A DNA stretch of 64,000 nucleotides, taken from the NCBI RefSeq assembly GCF_900090235.1, contig NZ_LT607750.1, forward strand, positions 3,546,501-3,610,500, in the 5' to 3' direction. The notes below the pieces were generated by a model that had not been told where the DNA came from, did no database searches, and saw nothing but the letters and a program-made list of their open reading frames with translations. Both the position numbers and the translations under genes were made by a program. Numbering within the stretch: the first letter of the stretch is position 1; each line of letters begins with the position of its first letter. This document shows, piece by piece, positions 9,890 to 19,128 of the stretch. The DNA is from Micromonospora echinaurantiaca. Its GTDB lineage: Bacteria; Actinomycetota; Actinomycetes; Mycobacteriales; Micromonosporaceae.

Positions 9890-9949
9890 TCAAACTGCTA
9901 TACGGTCCGCAGAATCTGTCCCTTGTAAACTATAATTACATTGATTGGT

Positions 9950-10330
9950 AATGATGAGTGGTCTGCATCGTCTTGATCGTCTCGGACGGCCTGTGAGCCG
10001 AGTCGAGCGTTGCTGCCGTGACTCCCGCCTCTTCAGTGGCGCTACCCCTCGCAGTAAGCCGCTTGATGACCGGAACGTGTCGTGCGGATCGCGCTCGTAC
10101 TCACACCAGGTTCCTCCGGGAGTACCCGCTCCGGGTACTCGGGTTCGGATCAGGCGTGACCTGTTGGCATCGGCTACGAGACTGCAACGACGCGGGCGTG
10201 TGGGACCGACTGCACGGTGTCCTACTGGGCAAGCCCTGGGCCGCCGGCCACCTGAACATGTCCCGGGCGTGGTGAGCGACGGCTCCTGCATCCGAATGAT
10301 CAACGAGGGTGCCCAATACCGGCCCGAGCT
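9950..10330 (+). pseudogene. IS5-family transposase remnant (second type), 5' half
   Basis: Plus-strand DNA aligns with the first half of the element at 40757-41640: a GLGFGSGMTCW-like segment (here FGSGVTCWHRLRDCNDAGVW), then a region matching LLGRLRTAGQLDMSRAVIDGS. Frameshifts separate the pieces and homology ends near 10330. Confidence 0.65.
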
Positions 10331-10510
10331 CGCCGCGCGAACTCGAAACATCAATTAATCACTGACGGAGATGGCATCCTCCTCGCCGCGGACTCGGATG
10401 CCTCTGGTCAATGGGGACATTGTCGATCAGGGCAGCAGCAAGGGTGACGTCGTGGCGATCGTGGCCGGCCACGGCACCGGGCAACGCCTTCACCGGATAC
10501 GAGACAGCCC

Positions 10511-11576
10511 TTACGACCTCGTGCACGGTTGCGGATCTTTAGGTATCGATGATCGTTATTCGAGTCATGGTCGGTGCTGCGATCCTGATGAATCGTCGGA
10601 TGAGGGGGCTGTCCCGGCTGGTGATCGAGGGCTGGTTGTGGAGCTGGCGCCGCGCTGGCAGGCCCGGCACCGTGATCGGCTTGCCGCTCGGACGCGTCGG
10701 CGCGGGATTGGCGCTGGGGCGAAACACCGGTTCGAGTTCAGGGATCGCCTGTTGGCCACGCTGGTGCATCTACGGCACGGGTTGACCCATGACGTGGTGG
10801 CCGACTGGTTCGGAGTGCACCGCTCAACGATCACCCGCAGTTCGCCGAGGCGCGGCCGCTGCTGGCGAGCGCGGCTGCCGGGTGCCCGACGGCGTGACTA
10901 CGCACCCTCGCCGACATGGCGGCCTACCTGGGCCACCACCCGCAGGCGTTGATGGACGCCACCGAGGTGCGGGTCCGCCGACCGATCGAGGGCCGGGCAG
11001 GCCGGGACCGTTTCGTCTCCGGCAAGGCCCGGCTGAACACGGCCTGGCGATCTGCGATCCGGCCGGTCGGCTGCTCTTCTGCGGCGAGACCCGGTCGGGC
11101 TCGATGCACGACATCACCCAGGCACGGACCGCAGGCCTCGTCGACCTGCTTCTCCACACGCCGATCGGGGTTCAGGTCCTCGCCGACGCCGGCTACCAAG
11201 GACTCGGTACAGACACCGCTGGCACGGTGATCACCCCAAGACCCAAACCGCGGAAAGGCCATAAGTCGCTGCCACCGAGCGTCATCGCCGCACACGACGC
11301 GGCTCGAAAACGGCACTCGTCACAGCGCATCCGAGTCGAGCACGTCATCGGCCACCTCAAGAACTGGCGGATCCTGGCCCGCTACCACGGCCGACGCGAA
11401 CTTCGACGCCTCCGTCGGCGCCATCGCAGGCCTGCTGTCCGACCACCAACACACCAACCGCACCAGAACACACCGCCAAGCGACCGAAGGCCCTACCAGC
11501 CACAGCCCACCACCCGATGAAGCGGCCAATCTCCGAGGAGACGGTGACCCCAGACAACCGTGCACGAGGTCGTTAT
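10511..11576 (+). mobile_element. Insertion sequence with DDE_Tnp_4-type transposase and clear terminal repeats
   Basis: An exact 19-base inverted repeat, ACGACCTCGTGCACGGTTG, occurs at 10513-10531 and, inverted, at 11555-11573, bounding about 1.06 kb. The interior encodes a single plus-strand transposase of the DDE_Tnp_4 type, now frameshifted. I could not identify a target-site duplication with certainty. Confidence 0.8.
10563..11520 (+). pseudogene. DDE_Tnp_4-type transposase, frameshifted
   Basis: The N-terminal helix-turn-helix region reads RFEFRDRLLATLVHLRHGLT then VVADWFGVHRSTITR. The frame changes near 10830, and the catalytic core appears in other frames: MDATEVRVRRPIEGR (first Asp), LADAGYQGL (second Asp) and RVEHVIGHLKNWRIL (Glu). 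At least two indels split it, so it is inactive. Confidence 0.78.
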
Positions 11577-11708
11577 ACCGGGGTGATGATCGACCAGGGC
11601 CCATGGGCATCATCAACCAGGGCCAACGACCGACACCATCGAAATCAAGGGAGACATATTCATGGGCCGAGGGTTCCGGTGTGATCAGCTGCGACACCCT
11701 TGAACGGG

Positions 11709-13448
11709 CTAGAGACAAGCGCAAGCGTGAACATGTGCGCGTACCAGGTCGTGAAAGCGGTATCGACCTGGTACCTGCTGCGTCAGGAGATGCATGTCAC
11801 ACAGGGTCTCGAGCAGCACCTCGGCCCGCGCTAAGGAAAGGCCGGCTAGCGCCGCCGCAGCGTGCGCATCGATGTCCGATCCTGCTTGTAGACCCAACAG
11901 ATGAAAGAAGCGTTGCTGCTCCGGAGACATCCGCTGGCAGGATTGGGCAAACGCGGTCGCCACTCCGTCATCGCCAGCGACTAGCAGTGCATTCCCGCCA
12001 ATTTGGTCCTGTAGTCGCTCAACCAGATGCTCGACGGGCCAGCTAGGACGGTTCCGTAGCCGCATCGCGACGGCCTTCAGCGCTAGGGGCAAGCCGCCGC
12101 ACAGGCGAGTTACCTCCACGACAGCATCGCGTTCCTGTTGAACGCGATCGATGCCGACTATTCCGGCAAATAAACTGATTGCGTCCGCTTCGTTCAAAAC
12201 ATCCAATGATAGAACTTCAACGCCGTCCAATCCCGTGAACCTGCGCCGACTGGTAATCAAAACCAGGCACATAGCCGAACCAGGCAGGAGAGGTCGCACC
12301 TGGGCGGCGCTTAGGGCATCGTCGAGTAGAATAAGTAGGCGACGCTTAGCTGTTTCGGCTCGCCAGAGTGCCGCCTTTTCATCTATGCCCTTCGGTATTT
12401 TCGATTCAGGTAGCCCGACCGCATGCAGGAGCAGATCTAAGGCGGCCTCCGGGGCAAGCGGTGATCGATCAGGGGTATGCCCGTGCAGGTTCACGAATAG
12501 CTGTCCGTCAAGATAGCGAACTGCCAGACGGTGAGCGGCGTGCACAGCCAAGGCCGTCTTCCCAATGCCCGCCATACCATAAATCGCGTGAATCGCAGGC
12601 GCCCGCCCCGCGTCCGCGCCGGACGTCAGTCGCCCTAGCTCCGTCGTCCGACCTGCGAAATGTGGGAGGTCTCGCGGCAGGTCGTTGCGGCGCGCCGGGG
12701 CGGCCGCGTGATGACGTAGGGCCGGATCGGAGATCAAGATCCGTTCATACAACCTCAGCAGTTCCGGCCCGGGCTCGATTCCTAACTCGTCGATCAGCGC
12801 ACGACGAACCCGATGATAACGGACTAGCGAATCGGCTGTCCGTCCGCAACGGTACAAGGCAATCATCAGCAAGCCGGCCAGTGGCTCGCTAAGCGGATTA
12901 GCTTCTACAGCGGCAGTGATCTCGTCAACAACCTCGGCGTGGCGGCCCAATGCCAGTTTGACCTCCGCCCACTCGGTAATGGCTGCTAGGCGGCGTTCCT
13001 CTAGCTGAGCCGCCGCTGCACTAGCCACCGCCCCGCCGACACCCGCCAGCACGGGCCCTCGCCACAGCATCAGACCCGCTTGCAACGCTTCGGCTGCCCC
13101 GGCTAGGTCACGGTCAGCCCGAGAAGCGCCCGCCAGAGTTAGGCATTCCTCAAACTGCCATGCATCGACTTGCTCGATTCCGGCACAAATCGCGTAGCCC
13201 GGACCCTGTGCAATCACAGCTGTTCCGATCGCAGTCTGCCGCAATGCGGAAACTGCATTCTGAACTTGCTTTCGGGCCGTTGAGGGCGGCTTGCCATCCC
13301 ACACGGCATCCACAAGCCGCTGGATCGGCACCACTCGGCCGCGCCCCAGGATTAGCGCTGCCAACACCCGTCGCTGCTTCGGTCCACCCACAGCGATCTG
13401 TTGTCCGGCCTCCCAGACTTCCAGGGGACCCAAGATCCGAAACTCCAT
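11709..13448 (-). CDS. AfsR/SARP-family transcriptional regulator, BTAD plus NB-ARC, no TPR
   Basis: A 579-residue regulator. Residues ~1-95 form an OmpR-like winged helix (MEFRILGPLEVW, KQRRVLAALIL, LVDAVWDGKPPSTARKQV). Residues ~95-245 form the bacterial transcriptional activation domain (LWRGPVLAGV, EERRLAAITEWAEVKLALGR). Then a STAND/NB-ARC ATPase has Walker A GMAGIGKTALAVH, Walker B RLLILLDDA and the CGGLPLAL motif, followed by a short winged helix. The protein ends there, without the TPR array of full AfsR. Such proteins activate secondary-metabolite or developmental promoters. I prefer the ATG at 13448 over the GTG four codons upstream because family members begin MEFRILG. It is divergent from the CGNR gene at 13776, a plausible target, but no direct repeats are obvious. 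Confidence 0.88.
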   Translation of the reverse strand: MEFRILGPLEVWEAGQQIAVGGPKQRRVLAALILGRGRVVPIQRLVDAVWDGKPPSTARKQVQNAVSALRQTAIGTAVIAQGPGYAICAGIEQVDAWQFEECLTLAGASRADRDLAGAAEALQAGLMLWRGPVLAGVGGAVASAAAAQLEERRLAAITEWAEVKLALGRHAEVVDEITAAVEANPLSEPLAGLLMIALYRCGRTADSLVRYHRVRRALIDELGIEPGPELLRLYERILISDPALRHHAAAPARRNDLPRDLPHFAGRTTELGRLTSGADAGRAPAIHAIYGMAGIGKTALAVHAAHRLAVRYLDGQLFVNLHGHTPDRSPLAPEAALDLLLHAVGLPESKIPKGIDEKAALWRAETAKRRLLILLDDALSAAQVRPLLPGSAMCLVLITSRRRFTGLDGVEVLSLDVLNEADAISLFAGIVGIDRVQQERDAVVEVTRLCGGLPLALKAVAMRLRNRPSWPVEHLVERLQDQIGGNALLVAGDDGVATAFAQSCQRMSPEQQRFFHLLGLQAGSDIDAHAAAALAGLSLARAEVLLETLCDMHLLTQQVPGRYRFHDLVRAHVHACACL

Positions 13449-13775
13449 AGCCTGTTTCACCTATCCGGCAGCAACACTTGCTTGACTAGCAAGCGCTGCG
13501 AGTTTCAAGCTTCACCAGCCAGTGATCGGTTTCTGAATGCAATCGAGGTGCTCTCCTTCGTGAGAAGCACTGCTTCGCTAGCGCTTGTTGGCAACTATGG
13601 ACGCCTGCGCAAGATCCACCTCAGGGATCGAGCGCTACGCGCGTAACGCGCAGGAGCAAATCCGTGGGCGTAGGTTGTACCCCCCGTCGTGCAATCGCTC
13701 GCCCATCGCTGACAGTAACCGCTACAGCCGCCTAGCAGGTTAGGCCTGATCGACCTCAGGCGCAAGACGGTTGCT
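13449..13775. other. Divergent intergenic region between AfsR-like and CGNR genes
   Basis: About 330 bases with no supportable gene. It must contain both divergent promoters. I looked for SARP-type direct repeats spaced by about 11 or 22 bases and found none I would defend. Confidence 0.4.
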
Positions 13776-14393
13776 ATGCTGCTTCTCATGACCGAGCTGA
13801 ATCCTCAGGCTCCGGGACGGCTCGAGCTGGTACGTAGGTTCGTCAACACGCTAGACGTCGAAGCCGGCACTGATCGGCTGGCCTCGACTGATGGACTACT
13901 GAAGTGGCTGCGAGAGGTGGACCTACTCCAAGCCGAGCAATCGGTCAGCGACGCCCAGCTGCGTCGAGTGATCGCCGTCCGGGAAGCGCTGCGCGACCTG
14001 CTGCGCGCAAACCATACCGACACCCCGGCGCCTGAGTCCGCCGTCCAAGTGCTCGACCAGGCTGCGCGCAAGCTGTCGATCTTGTTCACCCGTAGCGGGG
14101 GGTGGACCATCGGTTCGGCCGGTACGGGGGTAGATTTTCTGGTCGGTGAGCTAGTGACAATCGTGATCGGGGCCATGAACGACGGGACTTGGCGCCGATT
14201 GAAGGCTTGCGCTAACGACACCTGTGAGTGGGCCTTTTACGATCGTTCGCGGGCGCGTAGTGGGAAGTGGTGTTCCATGGGTTCGTGCGGCAATCGAGCG
14301 AAACAGCAGACATGGCGACACAAGCACGCTCATGCGGGGCGCTATGCTCCAAGCGCTGTCGTCAGCGACGGGACTTCAACAGATGTGAGGTGA
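13776..14393 (+). CDS. CGNR zinc-finger (ABATE domain) putative regulator
   Basis: A protein of up to 205 residues. The N-terminal ~140 residues resemble the ABATE domain (LVRRFVNTLDVEAGTDRL, VIAVREALRDLLRANH). The C-terminal zinc finger has the pattern CANDTCEWAFYDRSRARSGK followed by WCSMGSCGNR, giving four ligand cysteines and the CGNR signature. The family is thought to bind DNA as stress-linked regulators; the target is unknown. The ATG at 13788 (MTELNP) is as plausible a start as 13776. It is divergently arranged with an AfsR-like gene. A second CGNR protein occurs at 57171. Confidence 0.85.
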   Translation: MLLLMTELNPQAPGRLELVRRFVNTLDVEAGTDRLASTDGLLKWLREVDLLQAEQSVSDAQLRRVIAVREALRDLLRANHTDTPAPESAVQVLDQAARKLSILFTRSGGWTIGSAGTGVDFLVGELVTIVIGAMNDGTWRRLKACANDTCEWAFYDRSRARSGKWCSMGSCGNRAKQQTWRHKHAHAGRYAPSAVVSDGTSTDVR

Positions 14394-14639
14394 GCGCCGC
14401 GGCGGACCGCGTCAAGAGGTGCCTCGTGGCGGCCGTGGGGGTCTGGATAACCAGGTGGTGAGGGCCTGCCCATGAGCTTGATCTCCAAACCGTGCAGCGC
14501 GGATCGGGGCTCACCAAGGTCTTCGGTCTATCAACGCGATCGCCGGTATACACGTCGTTGCGTTAGGCCGGTTGCTTGTAACTCGGCCCGAGCCGCTGTT
14601 GCCGAAGCCAAGCCCGGAATGCAGCGTCAAGCGACGACT
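14394..14639. other. Short intergenic stretch, nothing recognised
   Basis: About 250 bases between the CGNR gene and an IS481 fragment, with no family-like reading frame on either strand. Confidence 0.35.
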
Positions 14640-14870
14640 ACCGGCTAGGCGTTCTGTCCGGAGAGGTTGGGAACGCGGCTGGCGGGTGGGCCGCCGAGCC
14701 GGTGTGGTAGCGGTGATTGTTGTAGGCGTGCAGCAAGGTGGGCAAGGCGGCTCGGCGGCGCAGCCTGAGGCGTAGGCCTTGGCGTAGCCCATTGGTCGGT
14801 GAGGGTCCGGTGGAAGCGTTCGACCTTGCCGTTGATTTGTGGGCGGAATGGCCGGGCCTTGTTCACGGCG
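14640..14870 (-). pseudogene. IS481-family transposase C-terminal fragment
   Basis: Minus-strand frames give ARPFRPQINGKVERFHRTL and, after a shift, PPASRVPNLSGQNA, the typical end of IS481 integrase-like transposases (catalytic Glu in GKVERFHRTL). The N-terminal two thirds are missing. Confidence 0.75.
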
Positions 14871-14879
14871 GCTCATTTC

Positions 14880-15745
14880 AAGATCCCGCCTGCGTCACCA
14901 ACGTCCACGTCGTGGCGCTGATGGTAGGTGTCAGGGCTGAAGGCGGGTGGCCAGCCGCCGCGGGAGCCTTTCCGCGAGGTGGTGGGCGTCTTGGTCGCTC
15001 TTGCTTCGGGGTGGAGGCCTTGATTCCTCGTCGGCGTAGGTAGGCGCGGTTGGCACTGGACGTGTTATGCCCGGACCGCGAGAACCTGCTGTGGGCGGTT
15101 CGGGGCCGGCCGGACCCGCAGCGGGTGACCCGGATGCGGTCGAAGGACCGTGGTGAGATCGCGGGCTGTCACCGCGGTGGCCGGCCGTGACGACGGCGGC
15201 GAGGACCTTGCGGCCTGGTTACAGGCAAGATGGGTCTTGGTGGTCCACCCGCCCCGCGAGCGGCCCAGCGCGTGATCGACGGGCTCGGCATGGATCCCGC
15301 CGAGTGGTTCTTTCTGCCGGTCGCCGTCACGACGGGAGCCGGCAGCGCGTTGATGGAAGCGGCTGATCGTGGAGTCGACGCTGACGCTGTCGACGCGCCC
15401 GGCCGCATCGGCAGCGGCTTGCAGTACCGGCCAGGACGCGAGCCCACGTGCCGTCACGCTGTCAGCGCCGGAACCATCGATGCAGCGTCTGCCAAGGGGC
15501 GTAGTTCGCGCGCAGGTCACGCCATGACGCACCGGTGCGTACCTACACCGTATGCCGTCGATGATCTGTCGTCTGGTCCACTTGCACGGTCTTCCCCGCG
15601 ACGATTCCTCAGGCAGCAACGGGTGCAGGTGCTGCCACTGGATGTCGCTCAGGTCATGCCGCTCCGCCGCCGCTCGGCTGGCCACGAGGTCTCCGGCATT
15701 CAGGTCTCCTTGGTCGCTAGCCCACTTTCCGAACATCTATTCGGT
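14880..15745 (-). pseudogene. Degraded IS5-family (IS427-like) transposase
   Basis: The minus strand carries HDLSDIQWQHLHPLLPEE, a frameshifted region, then DSVSVDSTISRFHQRAAGS and [19 protein letters not shown], followed by shifted fragments of the C-terminal half toward 14930. The N-terminal AGDLVAS near 15700 and a GGAGACC-containing end match other copies. Several indels abolish function. Sequence divergence from the 43272 copy is larger than for the 8321 copy, so this is an older insertion. Confidence 0.72.
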
Positions 15746-15814
15746 TATCGGTCGCCGCCACCCCGTATCCCCACCCGGCCAACATCCACTTACGAAACGC
15801 GCCTTTCTTGATCT

Positions 15815-17190
15815 TTACCTGTTCGGCATGGGCGGGATTCGCGGTCCTCGTCTTCTTGGTGCCCGGTTTGTTGTTCTTCTTGGTGGTCGCGATGTGGACG
15901 TCGTGACGTGGGGTGGGCTGGGTGTTGCGGCGGCCGGGTGACCGTCCAGGTCCTGGCCGGGAGGGTTTCGGTGCGCCAGCGGGGCAGGTGCCGTCGCGTG
16001 GAGGTGTCGAAACCCTCGCCGGACGCGGGCGGGTGACAGGCGCTGCGGTGGTGTCGGTTTCTCCCGCGGGCGGCGCAGGTCGGCGGCCGCGGTGCGGGCC
16101 AGGCGGAGCTGGGTGTAGGCGGCGAGGATCAGCCAGGTCCAGCGGTTGGCTGCCTGCGGGGTGCGGATCTTCGGGCAGGTCCAGCCGAGGGGGTCTGCTT
16201 GAACAGGTGGAACGTGTGCTCGATGTCGAAGCGGCGCAGGAGGGTCTGCCAGAAGCCGGTCGACGTCAGCGGCGGCGAGGTCGACGCCGGACCACCACAT
16301 CCACACCGGCTTCGGGGTCGCGCCGCTGGGCAGGTGCTCGGCCTCAAGGCGGATGACTGTTCCCTCGATTACCGGCAGTGCCTTCGCCGCGTCTATCCAG
16401 GCGTTGCGGTGGGTCAGCCGGGGATGCAGCCGGTTCCAGGCTCAGGCCCATGCGGTGCCGTAGAGGCGGATGTCGGTGACGGTGGCCGCGTCGGGCTCGC
16501 CCCAACTGGCGGGATCACCGAAGGCGAACTCGCCGCCGTGACGGGGCGGCCGGCCGATTGTTCCCGGCTGCCGTGGTGGCGCGGCTCCGCGGAGTACCCG
16601 GTCCGAGCGCATCCGCGCCAGGACCTGCACGGGCAGATCGGCCAGGAGGAACGCGGGGCGGGGCGCGTCGTAGCCGGCATCTGCCACGACCAGCACCTCC
16701 GGATCACCCGGCCGCCACTGCCCGGCCGATACCAGCCGGCCCACGATGTCCCGCACCTGCCCGGCGGTGACCGTCGCCGCGTCAACACCGGGCGCCAGCC
16801 GCACCGCGTCCAACGGCGCGGTCCATGAACTGCGATCCGACTCCAACTCCACGACCACCGAATACGGCCAGCCCGGAACCATGATCGTCCGGTCCTTACC
16901 ACGGCCGTAGGTGTGACACAGGATCCGCTGCGGTGAGGTGTGCACGTCCGGCCGCAGCCAGCAGATGATGCCCACCGCCAGAACGAGACGCCCGTCGGCC
17001 GCGCGCGGCAGCGGCACTCCGGCGAGGGCGGTACGCAGCCGGTCGATGTCCAGCTGCCCGCAGGCGAGGGTGTCATACAACGCCCCGTGACTCCGACAAT
17101 GCTCACCCATCAACGACCGGGCCGGCCCATCGGCGCACAACACGGCGTCCGCCAGGTCGAACAACGCGTCGGCACACACAGGTCCCCGAC
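15815..17190 (-). pseudogene. DDE transposase of the NF041680 type, frameshifted
   Basis: The first ~245 codons are open from 17179: ALFDLADAVLCADGPARSL, GHGALYDTLACG-like sequence, RTALAGVPLPRAADGRLVLA, CHTYGRGKDRTIMVPGWPYS, VVADAGYDAPRPAFLLADLP, RMRSDRVLRGAAPPRQPG. The rest continues in other frames (FWQTLLRRFDIEHTFHLFKQ region near 16200-16260, WTWLILAAYTQLRLARTAA near 16100, ARVRRGFRHL near 16000). These match my recollection of NF041680 putative transposases. A 5' fragment of a second copy lies at 25906-26130. Confidence 0.8.
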
Positions 17191-17230
17191 GGAATCAGCT
17201 GGAGGATGGTCGCCCGCACAGGAGGCGAAA

Positions 17231-17258
17231 GGCCCACCCCTGCTGCCAGGGGCGGGCC
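17231..17258 (-). terminator. Strong hairpin terminator of the protease-sigma operon
   Basis: A 12-bp stem (GGCCCACCCCTG with CAGGGGCGGGCC, one wobble) with a CTGC loop lies about 20 bases after the stop of the CU044_5270 gene. On the minus strand it is followed by TTTCGCC, a short U-tract. Confidence 0.75.
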
Positions 17259-17277
17259 CCGCACTCAATCAAGTAGC

Positions 17278-18459
17278 TCAGTTGGTCTGGCCGGGCGCGT
17301 CCACGATCTTGCCCGTGACCCGGATTAGCTCAACCTCGACGTCACCCTCCTTGAGCCTAACCTCCTCCGGCACAGCGCGGCCCGTTCCTTCGGGACGAGC
17401 CCCCGGGGGCAAGTCGTCAGGGCGTCCCCCAGGCTGACGGCCCTCGCCAGCCGGGGGATACAGCGTGTGGTCCTTGACCACGACGGTCCGGCTTCCGAGG
17501 AACTCGTGGGTGGCCGGGTCGAGCAGGATGTCCTCGCGCCGCCACCCGTCCTGAACCATGCCGACCGCGATCGCCGGGCGTCCGTCAAAGTCGACCGGTC
17601 CAACGGACTGGGTGACTCCGGGGATCAGGGCCAGTACCCGCAGCAGCGTCGCCTTCAGACGGGGAGGAAGCACGTTTTCCCGCAGCATTGAATTGATCAT
17701 GTTGAACGAGGCGGCGTCGCGTTGGGCTTTGTCGTCCTGGCCGGTCGAATCCCGGGCCCGCAGCCAGTCGAGTAGTGCCTGCGGTTCGGTGGGCAGCCCG
17801 GCCAACGTCCGGTAGTCCTGGGGCACCCAGGTACGCGGGGGATCCAGAGTCTCCGGGAGGATATGGAGCTTGCCGTCAATCATCTCGGCGCTCTGCCGGC
17901 CGTCCGCGCGTACCCAAGACCGGGTCGTCTCATTCCTTTTCTGTCCTTTTTGTTCGGCGCCCTTGCCGCGAACCATCTTCACCTCAACGTAGGTCCACTG
18001 ATCGGGGCGCGGCGGCGTGAACGGCTCGGTCTCGGCGTGCATAGCTGCCAGTTCGAAGCTCTGAGCGACCAAACCACTCGGCGGTGGTTGCTGCGCCGCG
18101 TGAATGCCCGCTGGCGGGGTCGCCTGCCCTGTGATGCCGACTGTAATCGCCCCAACCATCAGCGCAGCGGCTCCAAGGGTCGCAAAACCCGACCGCCATG
18201 CCCAGCTCGGCAGGCGCTGGCCGGGTGATTCGACCTCCGGTCGGTGCTGCACGGCGATCTCGGGGAGCGCGGTAGGCCGAGAATGCGGGAACCGAAGCAG
18301 ACCGCTCGAACCGCCAGCCCGGTTGTGCAACGTCCCGTTGAGTACCGCGTGCCGCATACGGTCCTTAGCGTCGGTGGGCGCGCCTGTGAGTTCTCGCCTG
18401 AATTCGGTAAGCACCCGCAGACTGGACGTGTCCAGGTCTGCTGGTCGATGCGCATCCAT
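17278..18459 (-). CDS. CU044_5270-family membrane-anchored protein
   Basis: About 393 residues. An N-terminal cytosolic part (~110 residues, with FRRELTGAPTDAKDRMR) is followed by one transmembrane helix (GFATLGAAALMVGAITVGIT), then a ~250-residue extracytoplasmic domain containing WTYVEVKMVRGKG, LPTEPQALLDWLRA and FDGRPAIAVGMVQDGWR. This architecture matches the CU044_5270 family, which in actinobacteria usually follows an ECF sigma gene; an anti-sigma or envelope-sensor role is inferred from context, not shown. I prefer the ATG at 18459 because AAGGAAG lies about ten bases upstream; a TTG at 18483 directly abuts the sigma-factor stop. It is the third gene of the protease-sigma operon. Confidence 0.78.
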   Translation of the reverse strand: MDAHRPADLDTSSLRVLTEFRRELTGAPTDAKDRMRHAVLNGTLHNRAGGSSGLLRFPHSRPTALPEIAVQHRPEVESPGQRLPSWAWRSGFATLGAAALMVGAITVGITGQATPPAGIHAAQQPPPSGLVAQSFELAAMHAETEPFTPPRPDQWTYVEVKMVRGKGAEQKGQKRNETTRSWVRADGRQSAEMIDGKLHILPETLDPPRTWVPQDYRTLAGLPTEPQALLDWLRARDSTGQDDKAQRDAASFNMINSMLRENVLPPRLKATLLRVLALIPGVTQSVGPVDFDGRPAIAVGMVQDGWRREDILLDPATHEFLGSRTVVVKDHTLYPPAGEGRQPGGRPDDLPPGARPEGTGRAVPEEVRLKEGDVEVELIRVTGKIVDAPGQTN

Positions 18460-18483
18460 CTGATCGTCCACTTCCTTCGCCAA

Positions 18484-19077
18484 TCAATCGCGGGAACATT
18501 CTTCGTGTATGTGTCGGTCGCTCAAGGCCTTCCGAAGGCGGGCCTTGGCACGATGGAGCCGGGATCGGACCGTTCCTGGTGGCACGGCGAGCGCGGTGGC
18601 GAGCTCTGGGTAGTCCAAACCCGCCCACACGTGCAGGAGAAGCACATCCCGCTGGTTACGGGGCATCGACGCGAGAGCGCCGGCCAGCGACTGGATGAGG
18701 GCCTGCGCGTCAAGCCGTTCGGTGGCTCGATCGTCGAACGCCTCACTGATCGGCTGTGTTTCGGCAAGCGGGTCGACACCGGAGCGAGCGAGGGCCTGCA
18801 GCCATCGAACCTCCGACCGACGGTGGTTGCGCAGCAGGTTCGTGAGGATGCCGCACAACCACGGGCGGGCGCTCGAGACCGACAGGTCGTACCGATCACG
18901 CCGCGAGAACGCCACGAGGAACGTCTCGGCCACCAAGTCTTCGGCCAGTTGCCGGCCGACCCGGCGGGCGCTGTAGTCGTACAGCCAACCCGAGTACCGC
19001 TCGAACAACTCACCGAACAAATCAGGCGGACCCGCCACGAGAGCCGCGTCTGAACGGCGAGCCAACATGGCGTCCAC
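18484..19077 (-). CDS. ECF-type RNA polymerase sigma factor
   Basis: About 197 residues. The sigma-2 region is FGELFERYSGWLYDYSARRV, then LAEDLVAETFLVAFSRRDRY and ARPWLCGILTNLLRNHRRSE. The sigma-4 region is LASMPRNQRDVLLLHVWAGL, then YPELATALAVPPGTVRSRLH. This is the simple two-domain ECF layout. GTG at 19077 is preceded by AGGAAG with six-base spacing; an upstream ATG at 19125 lies three bases after the protease stop and is the alternative. The following CU044_5270 gene starts at or just after the sigma stop, so the two are cotranscribed. Promoter specificity cannot be deduced; the co-operonic secreted protease is an obvious candidate target. Confidence 0.88.
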   Translation of the reverse strand: MDAMLARRSDAALVAGPPDLFGELFERYSGWLYDYSARRVGRQLAEDLVAETFLVAFSRRDRYDLSVSSARPWLCGILTNLLRNHRRSEVRWLQALARSGVDPLAETQPISEAFDDRATERLDAQALIQSLAGALASMPRNQRDVLLLHVWAGLDYPELATALAVPPGTVRSRLHRAKARLRKALSDRHIHEECSRD

Positions 19078-19128
19078 TGGAGTCTTCCTGTCATTGGAAT
19101 TGTCACAGCTGCTTCGTGTACGCATCGT